Positions 1-8,707 of a stretch of DNA of 32,845 bases are shown piece by piece. Location of the stretch: the IMG/VR virus record IMGVR_UViG_3300032213_002561, positions 1 through 32,845 of that record; one strand, 5' to 3'. Source of the stretch: a virus. The notes under the pieces were generated by a model. It searched no databases, was not told where the DNA came from, and saw only the letters and a program-made list of their open reading frames with translations. Position numbers and translations under genes: made by a program. Numbering within the stretch: the first letter of the stretch is position 1; every line of letters begins with the position of its first letter.

Positions 1-174
1 TACTGTGCTTGCTGCACCTGTTGCCCCTGTTGCGCCTGTAGGGCCCGTAGGACCTGGGTGCGCTGTAAGGTAATCATCGATGTCTTGTGCTAGATAACCT
101 AAATCTCTAGGAATGTCAGGAGACATATCCAGTGTTGGATATCTGAAAGACTTAGGAGTTAGATTACTAGGCAT
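1..174 (-). CDS. Collagen-like tail-fibre protein, N-terminal fragment (runs off the left edge)
   Basis: The frame opens at ATG 174-172 and is open for 58 codons to the edge. About 40 residues without repeats (start MPSNLTPKSFRYPTL) lead into Gly-X-Y triplets rich in GPT and GAT, as in the collagen-like proteins elsewhere in the window, so this is most likely another trimeric fibre. There is no Shine-Dalgarno sequence. Instead an extended -10 box (TGGTATAAT, 181-189) ends 6 nt before the ATG, which would make the transcript leaderless. It follows the glycosyltransferase by 2 nt in the same direction. The rest of the protein is outside the window. Confidence 0.8.
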   Translation of the reverse strand, partial: MPSNLTPKSFRYPTLDMSPDIPRDLGYLAQDIDDYLTAHPGPTGPTGATGATGAASTV

Positions 175-176
175 TT

Positions 177-1244
177 TTAAATTATACCACTTTCACGGTT
201 CTGAGCACTATGATAAAAGCCTAAATTGTCATGCAACCTTTGATCATCGCATAAGGAAACAGCTATTTCTCCATGCTTTGAGGCATCCTCATAATTGCCT
301 AAATTATAGTTTGCTAAAGCCAGCAAATCATGAGGCTTCCAGCCCCATGCTTCTGATTCACAAAAATAGCCTAAGAATTTTTCTTTAATGTTTAAAGCAA
401 GCTCTGAATACTCTTTTACTTTATCCCAATCTTGAATCTCATAAAAATATTGAGCGAGATCTACAAAAGGCTCTCTTCTTTCTGGGCATTCTGCAATTGC
501 TAATCTTAGCCAGTACTCTTTATCATTTGGCTCACACTTTGCAATGTATCTCATAGACTCACATCTTTCTGGCTTCCAGAATGCGGAAGGTAATGATAGG
601 TGTCTTTTAAACTCAGCTGCTGATTCTTCATATTTAGCATAGTAAAATAACTCTCTTGCATAGTAGTGTGCACATCTATCGCTTGTAGGATCTTCTTGTG
701 CCGCCATTGCCAATAGTGGCAAGTACTGTGCTCTTGATTTATTATTATCTGGATGATGGTATATTTTAATGTCAACATCTTGTCTAACCTCATCTATGCC
801 GTAAAATGCAACAGATTCATGAATTGGGTATTTCCATCTATGACCATGTCTTGAATGAATTCTTAGTGCATCAAATTCTACACCTGGATTTCCATTTTGA
901 TCAAATGATGTAACTAGTCTATGTATAGGTCTTGTTACTGAAGAAGGAAGCTTTTCTAACTCTTCTCTCCATCCTTCTGACAACACTTCATCCATGTCTA
1001 AAGATATGCAGTAATCTATATCAGACGGGATTAGTGCAAGAGCTGCATTTCTAGCATCATCAAATCGCCAGGGGGCCACGTATATAGAATGAACTTCTAT
1101 GCCTAGATGTGATGCTATTTCTTTTGTTTTATCAGTTGATCCTGTATCTGCAATCAACAAATAATCTGCATCTTGTGCAGACTCATACCAACGCTTAACA
1201 AATTGCTCTTCATTTAAAGCAATTGTATATACTGCTATTTTCAT
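177..1244 (-). CDS. Family 2 glycosyltransferase with C-terminal TPR-like region
   Basis: A 355-aa protein with a GT-A (GT2) fold at the N-terminus. Visible motifs are the nucleotide-binding DTGSTD at about residues 33-38, the PWRFDDARN segment at 58-66 typical of this subgroup, and the metal-binding DMDE at 83-86. Residues about 190-350 are helical with repeated aromatic and alanine positions, as in TPR repeats. The family moves a sugar from a nucleotide-sugar donor to a protein, lipid or glycan; donor and acceptor cannot be read here. The gene lies between two collagen-like genes, so the Thr-rich fibres are plausible acceptors (inference). The SD is AGAAGG, 7 nt before the ATG. There is no signal peptide, so it should act in the host cytoplasm. 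Confidence 0.9.
   Translation of the reverse strand: MKIAVYTIALNEEQFVKRWYESAQDADYLLIADTGSTDKTKEIASHLGIEVHSIYVAPWRFDDARNAALALIPSDIDYCISLDMDEVLSEGWREELEKLPSSVTRPIHRLVTSFDQNGNPGVEFDALRIHSRHGHRWKYPIHESVAFYGIDEVRQDVDIKIYHHPDNNKSRAQYLPLLAMAAQEDPTSDRCAHYYARELFYYAKYEESAAEFKRHLSLPSAFWKPERCESMRYIAKCEPNDKEYWLRLAIAECPERREPFVDLAQYFYEIQDWDKVKEYSELALNIKEKFLGYFCESEAWGWKPHDLLALANYNLGNYEDASKHGEIAVSLCDDQRLHDNLGFYHSAQNRESGII
181..189 (-). promoter_or_regulatory. Extended -10 (TGGTATAAT), leaderless start
   Basis: Minus-strand TGGTATAAT, inside the end of the glycosyltransferase gene, is followed by 6 nt and the ATG at 174. +1 would be the A of the start codon of the collagen-like gene that runs off the left edge. 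Confidence 0.6.
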
Positions 1245-1265
1245 TATTTACCTTCTATTAGGGGA

Positions 1266-3470
1266 CTACCAGGTATTTATAGGGTTTCTCTTCCATGTAT
1301 TAGTTGCAATACACACATAAATATAATTTGAATCCCACTTTACATCTCCCGCCGTTCCTGTAGATGTTGAAGATGCAATTGTACCATTTGTAATCCAGGT
1401 TGGTCCAGTAGGGCCTGTTGGGCCTGTAGCACCTCCAGATGGGCCTGTTGGGCCTGTAGGTCCTGTGTTTCCCTGAAGTCCTGATCCTGTTGCTCCTGTT
1501 GCTCCTGTTGGGCCTGTAGGGCCAGCAGATCCTGTTGGGCCAGTCGGTCCCTGAATACTTGATCCATTGGCGCCTGTTGGGCCTGTTGAGCCAGTTGCTC
1601 CTGTTGCTCCTGTAGAACCAGTGGCCCCAACAGATCCCGTTGGTCCTGTTGGGCCTTGAATACTTCCTGCATTTACCCAAGCTGATCCAGTCCAAACATA
1701 AAGTTCACCATTAACCAAGTATCCATCACCTAGTGTGCCTGTTGGACGTGCTGTATTAAGAGCAGATGCTGATGGATAAGATCCTAGTATTCTTACAGAT
1801 GTTCCATCTGCACCCGCTGTACCAGTCGCTCCTGTTGGACCCGTAGGACCTGATGCACCTGTTGGGCCAGCGACTGTGCTGGCAGCACCTTGAAGCCCCT
1901 GAGCTCCTGTTGCACCAGTTGCACCTTGCACAAGTGTAAAGTTTAAAATTAAATCTGTTGTTGTTCCAGAATTAATTACTTGAGGAGTGCCTGTTGGTCC
2001 TGTTGGTGTCACTGTTCCCAAAGTAATTGTTGTTGGCCCTGCTGGTCCTGTTGCGCCTGTTGGACCTTGCTTTAAGATAAAATTAAGTAGAGCGGCATCT
2101 GGTGTACCAACATTTGTAACTGATGGACTTCCTGTTGGGCCTGTTGATGATGTTGTTCCAATTGCAACTGTAGCAGCCGCTCCAGTTGGTCCAGTATTTC
2201 CTACTGGCCCTTGTTGTAATACAAAATCAAAAACTCCAGATGTACCAGTTCCAGAATTTGTTACAGAAGGTGTTCCAGTCGGACCAGTTGAGGATACTGT
2301 TCCTACGGCAATTGTTGCTGGGCCTGTTGCGCCTGTTGGACCTTGAAATTGCCCAGCGTCTAGCCATGCAGATCCATCCCAAACATACAAATGTAAATCT
2401 GTTAGCACAATCCATGAATCTCCAGATGTGTTGCCAGAAGCAGGTAATGCTGCAGTATTTGCTTTTGTTCCCTTAATATTAATTGATCTTCCAGCTGCAC
2501 CTGTTGGGCCAGTTGATCCAGTAGAACCTGTAGAACCTGTTGGGCCAGTTGATCCTGTTGGGCCTTTATATGTTCCGCCATTTGCCCAAGCAGTTCCGTT
2601 CCAAACATACATCTCTTGTGTATTTGTTACTAAATATGTTGCACCTAAAAATGCAGTTGTTGGAAGTGCTCCAACATTTGCCACTGTTCCTTGAAGAACT
2701 AAACTTGTTCCTGTTGCACCTGTAGACCCAGTAGGTCCTGTTGGGCCTGCAACACCTGTTGCGCCTGTAGGGCCAACTGCTCCATTAACTCCAATAGTGC
2801 CATTAACTCCTGGGTTTCCAGTTACGGCAAATACCCATTCGGAATATGTTCCTGTTCCATTTAATGCGTCTACTGCTACTGTTATGCTTACATTTTTTAC
2901 AACCTGTGTGATAATACCTTCAACATATGTTGTTAATGCAAGAGGATTAATTACACGAACACGTTGGCCTGCTGTATATGCACCGCTATTATTTACATAA
3001 AATACTTTTGATCCAGTTGTAACTGGATTTGTTGTTATTGATGTTACATCAGAGTACCCTGCACCTGATGCTCCTGTAGTTCCTCCGCCTGATCCTCCGC
3101 CTGACAATGTACCTGAAAGATCAACTCCAGATATTGTTAATGAGTAACAATTTGGTGTTGTAGTAACAGCTGCAATTGATTCTCCAGCATTTAAAATTAA
3201 TGAATGCTCCAGCTTTAGAGTTGTATTATTTGGTACATTTACATTTCCATAAAGTGTGTAAGGGTCTAGGCTTGATCGGTTAACCCCATAAAGGTTAATT
3301 ACTTGATCGCCATTTTCTCCAAGCAAAAATATGCTAAATGGTAATGTTGAACCACTGAAGTTTGTTACAGTAAATTCTTTAATAATTATTGTAGATACAG
3401 CCGTGTATATTTTGGCTGGAGATGCTGGAATTAATGAAGGTCCTGCAAATCTAATTGGAGCATATGACAT
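1266..3470 (-). CDS. Collagen-like modular tail-fibre protein, 734 aa
   Basis: Residues 1-120 form a beta-rich head, followed by a glycine linker, then collagen-like Gly-X-Y tracts dominated by GPTG and GATG. The tracts are interrupted by two modules. Module A, about 50 residues ending in YVW-G-AW and QGPTG, occurs three times (about 255-302, 328-377, 556-606). Module B, about 38 residues with GT-S-TGPTG-PSVTN-GT and ending in QGPTG, also occurs three times (about 385-422, 433-470, 480-517). The C-terminus (about 690-734) has the [17 protein letters not shown] ending common in phage fibres. Probably a trimeric stalk with embedded knobs. The SD GGGAGGAAG is clear. Open frames on the opposite strand come from the repeat composition and are not genes. 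Confidence 0.9.
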   Translation of the reverse strand: MSYAPIRFAGPSLIPASPAKIYTAVSTIIIKEFTVTNFSGSTLPFSIFLLGENGDQVINLYGVNRSSLDPYTLYGNVNVPNNTTLKLEHSLILNAGESIAAVTTTPNCYSLTISGVDLSGTLSGGGSGGGTTGASGAGYSDVTSITTNPVTTGSKVFYVNNSGAYTAGQRVRVINPLALTTYVEGIITQVVKNVSITVAVDALNGTGTYSEWVFAVTGNPGVNGTIGVNGAVGPTGATGVAGPTGPTGSTGATGTSLVLQGTVANVGALPTTAFLGATYLVTNTQEMYVWNGTAWANGGTYKGPTGSTGPTGSTGSTGSTGPTGAAGRSINIKGTKANTAALPASGNTSGDSWIVLTDLHLYVWDGSAWLDAGQFQGPTGATGPATIAVGTVSSTGPTGTPSVTNSGTGTSGVFDFVLQQGPVGNTGPTGAAATVAIGTTSSTGPTGSPSVTNVGTPDAALLNFILKQGPTGATGPAGPTTITLGTVTPTGPTGTPQVINSGTTTDLILNFTLVQGATGATGAQGLQGAASTVAGPTGASGPTGPTGATGTAGADGTSVRILGSYPSASALNTARPTGTLGDGYLVNGELYVWTGSAWVNAGSIQGPTGPTGSVGATGSTGATGATGSTGPTGANGSSIQGPTGPTGSAGPTGPTGATGATGSGLQGNTGPTGPTGPSGGATGPTGPTGPTWITNGTIASSTSTGTAGDVKWDSNYIYVCIATNTWKRNPINTW

Positions 3471-3485
3471 ACTTTACTTCCTCCC

Positions 3486-4202
3486 TTAGACTATAGACCA
3501 CTTAGATATTAGATCTTTTTCAACAGTTTCTTGTTCTGCAAACTGCAAAGCTCTATCGTAAATTAAGAATTCTCCAATTTTGAAGTTTCCATAAGATGAA
3601 ATATATCTTCCAATTGCTTGTCCTGTCATTGAAGAAACTGAACCACCTGTTACGGCACGTGAAACTTCAACTCTATTTCTTCTTACAGTTCTTTGGTTAT
3701 TTGATGAATCATAAACAATTGTGTAAATTTCAGTTGTTCCTGATGCAGCTGCAGTTACAATAGAACCTTGATCATCATTATAAAAACCAGTTCTATGTGT
3801 ATTTGCTGTTAGATTACCTGCGTAAAAATTTGTTCTTGTTCCTGTATTTGTTCCGCCAAATATCCAAGTATTTGCATTAGCTGGTTTTGACGCTACATAA
3901 AAAACTGTAAATGATCTACCAGCAATGTACGCTAATGTTTGATCAGAGAATGTCATAAAATCATCTGCGCCATCAAACTGAAGTGCACCTAATCCGCCAA
4001 GTCCTGTTGCTAGAAATAGTGGTTTATTGGCCTGTGTTGCCTGTACCATATTCCGTTGTGCACCAGACTTATCGTTCCATGCTGAAACAAAGTTAGATCC
4101 GTCTCTAATTACTGTAGCTGGAAGAGAAGCATCTAAATGCAGTCTTAAGCCTAATGTTGTAAATCTAGCTCTACGAAAATTTGAACGCTGATTAGGTAGC
4201 AA
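3486..4202 (-). CDS. LamG/concanavalin A-like lectin tail protein
   Basis: A 238-aa protein whose body (about residues 20-235) fits a LamG-type jelly roll. It has an LDAS opening, W-DKSG, ALQFDGADDFM, SFTVFYVAS and the closing GEFLIYDRAL followed by an E-rich helix. Such domains bind sugars or surface polymers, so a receptor-binding or fibre-tip role is likely. The start is TTG at 4202-4200, directly after the stop of the preceding gene. GAGGG lies 8 nt upstream of it and no better ATG is available nearby, so I accept the TTG. Expression is probably coupled to the upstream chaperone-like gene. Confidence 0.85.
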   Translation of the reverse strand: MLPNQRSNFRRARFTTLGLRLHLDASLPATVIRDGSNFVSAWNDKSGAQRNMVQATQANKPLFLATGLGGLGALQFDGADDFMTFSDQTLAYIAGRSFTVFYVASKPANANTWIFGGTNTGTRTNFYAGNLTANTHRTGFYNDDQGSIVTAAASGTTEIYTIVYDSSNNQRTVRRNRVEVSRAVTGGSVSSMTGQAIGRYISSYGNFKIGEFLIYDRALQFAEQETVEKDLISKWSIV

Positions 4203-4646
4203 TTAGTTTCCCTCTGTTCCACCATAGACTACAGGCTTTTCTGGCCAAGTAATCTCTGATACATTTGAATATTCTTTTAATAAATTTAGCTTTTCTCTGT
4301 ACTTAACCCAGGCTTGCTTATCTTTTGCAGATAAATCTGATTTAGTTTCAAGTCCCTCTGTAGATATTAATTCAAAATCGATATGCGCCAGCAAAATATC
4401 TTTTTGGTCTTCTGTTGAAATTGGTTGAACTTCAACATTATAAACCTTTTTGCTTTTAATATATGGAGTACATGGAACTAATTTTTCAGTATTTGAATCA
4501 TACTCTAAATCAGTTATAACTGGGTATACATCATTTTCTTTTAAAAAGTCTCCATAGTCGCCATTAGAAGGAAATGAAGTATTTGGAAATAATACTGTTA
4601 TTTCACCAACATTGATGATTTCTTTATCCTTGACTATTGCGTACAT
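4203..4646 (-). CDS. Probable tail-fibre assembly chaperone-like protein
   Basis: A 147-aa protein starting MYAIVKDKEIINVG with a VLFPNTSFP segment, which is typical of small proteins next to phage fibre genes. The C-terminal part (about 95-143) reads as a helix with KDKQAWVKYREKLNLL and then ITWPEKP, matching the W-YR--L--L---WP-P pattern of tail-fibre assembly proteins. Such proteins help fibres to trimerise, and some remain on the fibre. It directly precedes the LamG-type gene with no spacer, so that protein is the likeliest client (inference). The SD is GGGG before ATG. Confidence 0.65.
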   Translation of the reverse strand: MYAIVKDKEIINVGEITVLFPNTSFPSNGDYGDFLKENDVYPVITDLEYDSNTEKLVPCTPYIKSKKVYNVEVQPISTEDQKDILLAHIDFELISTEGLETKSDLSAKDKQAWVKYREKLNLLKEYSNVSEITWPEKPVVYGGTEGN

Positions 4647-4664
4647 GGGTTCCCCTTTTAATTA

Positions 4665-5102
4665 TTAGACATATAAATCAGCGAATGCATATCCGCCATA
4701 GACAGTTGTTCCACCGTCTTTTGTATAGAAGTTCAAGAGTGTTGTGTTTGTTGAAAGAAGTGGTGCTACGTTTGCAGCTCCGCCACCGTCCCACTTAACA
4801 ACTCCTGGCCATGTAATTGTATATGAACCGCCAGCCTTTATCTCAACTTGCCAAAATGCAGCCTTAGCTGTTGATGGATAGTTTGTAAATGACACTGTCA
4901 TATTACCGTTTGCAATCATCTTAAATACACCAGCTGCTGATAGATCGCATGCTGCAGATCCTCCAGCGTTGATTGTTCCTTTATCAGAAAACTCAACTGG
5001 AATGTTAAAGTATGTAAACCCCTGACCATTAATTGGTGCTTGAAGGTATGTGTATGTCCACAAAGATGGTGCTACAGCTTGTGGGCTCATTGATACTGGC
5101 AT
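4665..5102 (-). CDS. Beta-rich phage tail protein, 145 aa
   Basis: No named family is recognised with certainty. The sequence is rich in beta strands. Residues about 90-145 carry YTITWPGVVKWDGG, then P-LSTNTTLLNFYTKDGGTTVYGG and a final FADLYV. This resembles C-terminal beta domains of phage fibre proteins in which an estimated signal is compared with an empty background strand. The N-terminal half probably provides another small sandwich. It sits between the glycine-rich adhesin and the chaperone-like gene and has a good SD (AAGGAG). Probably a virion component of the fibre network; the function is unknown. Confidence 0.7.
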   Translation of the reverse strand: MPVSMSPQAVAPSLWTYTYLQAPINGQGFTYFNIPVEFSDKGTINAGGSAACDLSAAGVFKMIANGNMTVSFTNYPSTAKAAFWQVEIKAGGSYTITWPGVVKWDGGGAANVAPLLSTNTTLLNFYTKDGGTTVYGGYAFADLYV

Positions 5103-5129
5103 TTTATTCTCCTTTTATTTCTTTAATTA

Positions 5130-6065
5130 TTAAGCTTTTACCCAATAGGTAATCTTGCAGATTCCTGAACCACCACTGTTTGTGTTTCCGCCACCGCCAC
5201 CAGAACCAGTATTTGGCATCGCATCTGCTCTTGGTGTTCCAATATATTCTCCGTAGCCTTGACCGCCACCATTTGCACCTGGGCCACCTACACCTCTAGC
5301 GCTTCCGCCACCGCCACCAGCAAGACCATATAAACCTGGTCCTCCACGTCCGCCTGCTTGTCTTCTTGCAGAATCATTTGAGTTTGCCCACCCTGGGCCT
5401 CCGCCTGAAGATCCTTCAGAAGAAGATCTTGATCCTCCGAAATATCCTGAGTATCCTCCAGAGTTAAAGAACATACAGTTTCCATATTCTCCAGCTCCGC
5501 CTGCTCCTCCACCGCCACCGCCAGCTCCCCATGAATTCTGCCAAGCTGCTTGACCGCCACCGCCTGAACCAATACCAGTTCTATCTTGAGCTCCTGGACC
5601 ATTTGATCCAGATTGTCCGTTACCTTGTGTTGAGCCTCCACCGTATGCAACCATGTAGAATGACTGACCTGAAGTTCCAAACGTTGAATTTCCACCTTGT
5701 GCGTTACATGTTCCGCCAGATGCAATACCAATTGAAATTCCTTGGCCTACAGCTACTGAAGAAATGTCAAGGATTCTCTTAATAAGTTGTCCTGCTCCAC
5801 CACCTCCGTGGTTAGTTGATCCATTAGAGCAGCCTCCTCCACCGCCACCGCCAACAAGTGTTACCTCTACCATTGGTGCGCTGTTTATTGGTCTTGTCCA
5901 AACTCCACCGCTTAGAACTGAAACTTCATAAGCGTTATAAAATCCTGCAAGGTTTGCAGCAATTAATGGAACAGCAACAGATGTTGAAAGTGTTGTTGTT
6001 GCAGATTGAATTGCTGTATCTAGTCCTGGTACATAAATTTGATTAATTGTTCCGTATGTTGCCAT
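5130..6065 (-). CDS. Glycine-rich tail-fibre/adhesin protein (first of two)
   Basis: A 311-aa protein. The N-terminal 45 residues contain the IYVPGLDTAI anchor-like motif, which recurs in the genes at 6597 and 8707. Then a strand-rich WTRP-NS-P--EVTLVGGGGGGG segment leads into about 220 residues of glycine-rich sequence, probably a stacked polyglycine-type domain such as those seen at some phage fibre tips. It ends in GSGICKITYWVKA, nearly the same as the end of its paralogue (GVAIITYYVKA). ATG overlaps the upstream stop as TAATG, so translation is probably coupled. Likely a receptor-binding tip (inference from domain type). Confidence 0.85.
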   Translation of the reverse strand: MATYGTINQIYVPGLDTAIQSATTTLSTSVAVPLIAANLAGFYNAYEVSVLSGGVWTRPINSAPMVEVTLVGGGGGGGCSNGSTNHGGGGAGQLIKRILDISSVAVGQGISIGIASGGTCNAQGGNSTFGTSGQSFYMVAYGGGSTQGNGQSGSNGPGAQDRTGIGSGGGGQAAWQNSWGAGGGGGGAGGAGEYGNCMFFNSGGYSGYFGGSRSSSEGSSGGGPGWANSNDSARRQAGGRGGPGLYGLAGGGGGSARGVGGPGANGGGQGYGEYIGTPRADAMPNTGSGGGGGNTNSGGSGICKITYWVKA

Positions 6066-6310
6066 TATGCTTTTACCTCGATTTCATGAAGTCCATCATC
6101 TAGAACATGTGCTGCTTTTGGCTTTACATGATCTGGTGCTATAAATTTGTTATTTTCTAATTTCCACATAATTCCTGGTTTTGGATCGTAATCTGTTATA
6201 TCAATTTTTTCTAATTGAGAAAAATCTGGATGTGCTTCGATAAATTCTTGATCTGCAACTACTACATTTCCAACAATATTATCTACTAAGAGGGCCCAAG
6301 TTCTTGACAT
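6065..6310 (-). CDS. Small phage protein of unknown function, 81 aa
   Basis: Starts MSRTWALLVDNIVGNVVVAD and ends in a short acidic tail. The middle has YDPKPGIMWKLENNKFIAP, a pattern of one small beta sheet (a GIMWK-Y-NNKF--P type ending) that occurs in small proteins beside phage fibre genes. It overlaps both neighbours by a single base in TAATG junctions, so it is translationally coupled between the 94-aa gene and the glycine-rich adhesin. It may help to fold or attach that adhesin, but this rests on position alone. Confidence 0.7.
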   Translation of the reverse strand: MSRTWALLVDNIVGNVVVADQEFIEAHPDFSQLEKIDITDYDPKPGIMWKLENNKFIAPDHVKPKAAHVLDDGLHEIEVKA

Positions 6311-6594
6311 TATTCATTTCCTCCTATGACAATCTCTACTTCTTCTGCTGGCTCTTCAATTGGAACCACATTTTCTACAACTACAGATGTAGTAAACGGA
6401 AGAATTTTGTTCCATTCTTCTGTCTCTTTATTATATGTCCAACTTGGTGCTGGCTTGTCTTCTGCAGCCCAGTCTGTATAATCAAAGTGTAGAAGATCTT
6501 TTAGGTCATCGTTTGCAGCAATTGCTTCTGGTCCAACAAGGTGAAGTATATTGTGTACTGTACCATCTTCATTAATAAATACGTAGTCTCTCAT
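6310..6594 (-). CDS. Small phage protein of unknown function, 94 aa
   Basis: Starts MRDYVFINEDGTVHNILHLVG and contains PAPSWTYNKETEEWNKILP in the middle, similar in style to the next gene (a W-Y--E---W ending), then a very acidic tail with EEPAEEVEIVIGG. The last ATG overlaps the following start as TAATG. It lies between two paralogous glycine-rich adhesins, so it and the 81-aa gene may be small assembly partners of one of them (inference). No known family is recognised. Confidence 0.7.
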   Translation of the reverse strand: MRDYVFINEDGTVHNILHLVGPEAIAANDDLKDLLHFDYTDWAAEDKPAPSWTYNKETEEWNKILPFTTSVVVENVVPIEEPAEEVEIVIGGNE

Positions 6595-6596
6595 AG

Positions 6597-7589
6597 TTAT
6601 GCCTTAACGTAGTATGTAATAATAGCTACGCCAGAACCTCCTTTTTGACCATTTCCACCTGAGTGATTATTTCCGCCTCCGCCTGAACCAGTTCCGTCCA
6701 TGCCAGCTCCTCCAGTATTATCTACTGTTTGTGATCCTCCAGCGCCTCCGCCTGATGATCCTCCACCGCCTGCTCCGCCACCGCCACCGCCTCCACCTGC
6801 AATTCCATACATACCATTTCCGCCTGCTCCACCTACACCAATCCAAGATGTCCAGCTGTGATTAGCCCCAACTCCTCCGCCTGATGCTCCAGGACCAAAA
6901 CCAAAACCTCCAGGGTATCCTGGGCTTCCAGTTCCGTTTGTAGTTGTTGTATTGCTAGCATTTTGTCCAGCTCCGCCTGCTCCGCCACCGCCACCTGCTG
7001 CTCCATACTGCCAGTCTCCGCCTGCTCCGCCACCGCCACCTGAGCCTCCACCGTTCATGTTGCTTGCTCCCTGACCCATTGAACCAGAGTTACCGTTATT
7101 GCCAGTACCGTAGCAGTAACCACCGCCACCGCCACCGTATGCAATTACATAAAATGCATTTCCGTTGACACCAAATGAAGAGTTACCTCCGTTATTACCA
7201 TTTGAGTTTCCTCCAACGGCTGGTCCACCTGCTCCAATTGTAATTGGAATTGTTGAGCCAATTGCAACTGAAGATATATCTAGCCATCTTTCAACAAGTT
7301 GGCCAGCTCCTCCGCCACCTGAGCCATTATGAGACCAAGAAACACCGCATCCACCTGATCCTCCGCCACCAACAAGAACAAGTTTAATTACTGGTCCTGA
7401 GTTAGCTGGACGTGTCCAGTTACCAGAAGAGTACACTCTGGTCTCTAATGGAAGGTACATAGAGCTTACTCCACCTGCAGCAATTGCTTGTGCGGTGATA
7501 CCAGCATTTAAACCGTTAGTAATAGCGGTGTTAATTGTGGTTGTAAGCCCTGGTAAATATGTGGACTGCGCTGAATTGGATACGGCCAT
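6597..7589 (-). CDS. Glycine-rich tail-fibre/adhesin protein (second of two)
   Basis: A 330-aa paralogue of the protein at 5130-6065. The N-terminus has the same anchor (TYLPGLTTTI), followed by WTRPANSGPVIKLVLVGGGG, a long glycine-rich region (about 75-310) and GVAIITYYVKA at the end. The glycine runs are encoded mainly by GGN repeats (CCACCGCCACC on the plus strand), which makes the locus internally repetitive and a natural place for recombination between the two paralogues. The SD GAGGAG lies about 10 nt before the ATG. Probable fibre-tip adhesin. Confidence 0.85.
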   Translation of the reverse strand: MAVSNSAQSTYLPGLTTTINTAITNGLNAGITAQAIAAGGVSSMYLPLETRVYSSGNWTRPANSGPVIKLVLVGGGGSGGCGVSWSHNGSGGGGAGQLVERWLDISSVAIGSTIPITIGAGGPAVGGNSNGNNGGNSSFGVNGNAFYVIAYGGGGGGYCYGTGNNGNSGSMGQGASNMNGGGSGGGGGAGGDWQYGAAGGGGGAGGAGQNASNTTTTNGTGSPGYPGGFGFGPGASGGGVGANHSWTSWIGVGGAGGNGMYGIAGGGGGGGGAGGGGSSGGGAGGSQTVDNTGGAGMDGTGSGGGGNNHSGGNGQKGGSGVAIITYYVKA

Positions 7590-7607
7590 TTTTTATTACT
7601 CCTCAAA

Positions 7608-7928
7608 TCAAGATGATGTTATTTTTACGCCAGAGATAAACATTGTAACTGACGAATTATTTGACGCCTTTACAAGGATGCTTTCTGCTGTGTTAAGAAC
7701 TTGCTTAATGTCTAATGTCATAAATGTTTGTGGTGGAAGGCTTAGCTGGTAAGCTAAGAATGTTCCTGCCATCTTGACATCAAATGTCTGTGCAGATTGT
7801 GTGATGTTCTGTACTGTAATTGATGTAATAACATCTGTTTCTGCTGCTGGAACTGTCCAAACTCCTACTTCTGCGTTTGTAAGTGTTCCTGCATAAAAAC
7901 GTGCTGGTAAACTAACTGTTGTTGGCAT
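7608..7928 (-). CDS. Small beta-sandwich tail protein, 106 aa
   Basis: Starts MPTTVSLPARFYAGTLTNAE and contains VWTVPAAETDVITSITVQNIT, FDVKMAGTFLAYQ, LPPQTFMTLDIKQVL and SVTMFISGVKITSS. The alternating hydrophobic pattern and the SGVKI/SGVDL-type final strand also occur in the first 120 residues of the 734-aa collagen-like protein, so it looks like a free-standing copy of that head domain (inference from pattern). The SD GGGAG is good. Probably a fibre or baseplate component. Confidence 0.7.
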   Translation of the reverse strand: MPTTVSLPARFYAGTLTNAEVGVWTVPAAETDVITSITVQNITQSAQTFDVKMAGTFLAYQLSLPPQTFMTLDIKQVLNTAESILVKASNNSSVTMFISGVKITSS

Positions 7929-7929
7929 A

Positions 7930-8262
7930 TTATATTACTCCCATATTCTGATAAATTGTAAAGTTATTTAATTCATTTGCAACAGCTGCTACCTGTGTTG
8001 CTCCTGCTGCAGCTACCGCTGCTACTTGTGTACTTCCTGCAGACGCAACTGTTGTTACAGCGCCAGTTACTGCAGTTGAGATGTCATTGAGCTTTGTATT
8101 TGTAGCTGCCAAAACGTCGTTGACTCCCAAAAGATTTCCCATTGATTCAATAGCTTTTGCTAAATAAACCAATTCTTGTGCGCCAAGGGAAGATCCGCTA
8201 AGGGCTGCTACCTTAGTTTTAAATAGATCTACTTGAGCGGTTAAGCTTGCATAATCTGGCAT
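7930..8262 (-). CDS. Small tail protein with shared MPDY anchor and Ala-rich helix, 110 aa
   Basis: Starts MPDYASLTAQVDLFKTKVAAL. The first 55 residues match those of the 220-aa protein at 9642-10304 (MPDYSSLSTQIGQFKT), including MGNLLGV against MGNTLGV. The second half is an Ala/Thr/Val-rich probable coiled coil with a tandem repeat (TQVAAVA twice). It looks like an anchor plus a short stalk, without a tip domain. An extended -10 (TGCTATACT, 8283-8291) and SD AGAGGTGA lie just upstream, so it probably begins a transcript that includes the glycine-rich adhesins. Confidence 0.75.
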   Translation of the reverse strand: MPDYASLTAQVDLFKTKVAALSGSSLGAQELVYLAKAIESMGNLLGVNDVLAATNTKLNDISTAVTGAVTTVASAGSTQVAAVAAAGATQVAAVANELNNFTIYQNMGVI

Positions 8263-8282
8263 TATTGATCACCTCTTTGTAT

Positions 8283-8291
8283 AGTATAGCA
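8283..8291 (-). promoter_or_regulatory. Extended -10 promoter (TGCTATACT)
   Basis: The minus-strand sequence TGCTATACT matches the TGN-TATAAT extended -10 with one change. The predicted start is about 8276, giving a leader of about 14 nt that contains SD AGAGGTGA of the gene starting at 8262. No -35 box is evident. The same class of box recurs at several other gene starts in this window. Confidence 0.5.
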
Positions 8292-8299
8292 TAATAGCA

Positions 8300-8707
8300 T
8301 TATAATGTAGGCTCCGTAGGATAAACTACATTATGATCTGTTACACTGTCTGGAAGATCTCTGAGGGCTTGTCGATAGACTCTCCACTCTTCTTTCTTCT
8401 CATCAGACAAGCTAGATGTTTCTACCCAGTCTGATAATTTTAGTAGCTGATTTCTTTTAGTCCTTGCTGCACTAAGTGCTCCGCTTAAAAGAATACCTGC
8501 TTCCCATGCCGCATGCTCTTCATCATTCATTGCTCTTGGGTTTCCATCGTTATAAATTAAATGTCTTTTATCTGGGAAATGCTCATCAACTTCAAACCAC
8601 TCTGATCCGTCTTCTGTGTTATCTGTTGGGAATTCGTGCCAAGTTCTAGTTTCAATCTGAATGTTGTGATCTGCGCTAAATCTAGCATACTTTTTAAATT
8701 CTGTCAT
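8300..8707 (-). CDS. Phage tail-fibre assembly chaperone
   Basis: A 135-aa protein. The C-terminal half (about 75-135) contains LSAARTKRNQLLKLSDWVETSSL, then EEWRVYRQALRDLP and a YPTEP ending. This R--RN-LL--SDW ... W--YRQ-LRD-P pattern is the signature of the phage tail assembly chaperone family (related to T4 gp38-type and Mu-type fibre chaperones). The N-terminal half is variable, as expected for a part that recognises its own fibre. The gene overlaps the next upstream gene (8707-9642) by one base as TAATG, so that putative adhesin is its likeliest client. Confidence 0.85.
   Translation of the reverse strand: MTEFKKYARFSADHNIQIETRTWHEFPTDNTEDGSEWFEVDEHFPDKRHLIYNDGNPRAMNDEEHAAWEAGILLSGALSAARTKRNQLLKLSDWVETSSLSDEKKEEWRVYRQALRDLPDSVTDHNVVYPTEPTL

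Noticed and set aside
1987-2346. Open plus-strand frames rich in Pro-Val-Gly opposite collagen-like genes (also near 2428 and 21870)
   Set aside because: They mirror the GGN-CCN-ACN repeat composition of the minus-strand collagen-like genes and have no own SD or promoter.
1266-3470. CRISPR array or other spaced DNA repeats in the collagen-like region
   Set aside because: Repeats are codon-level GPTG/GATG units of varying length inside an open frame, with no constant spacer.
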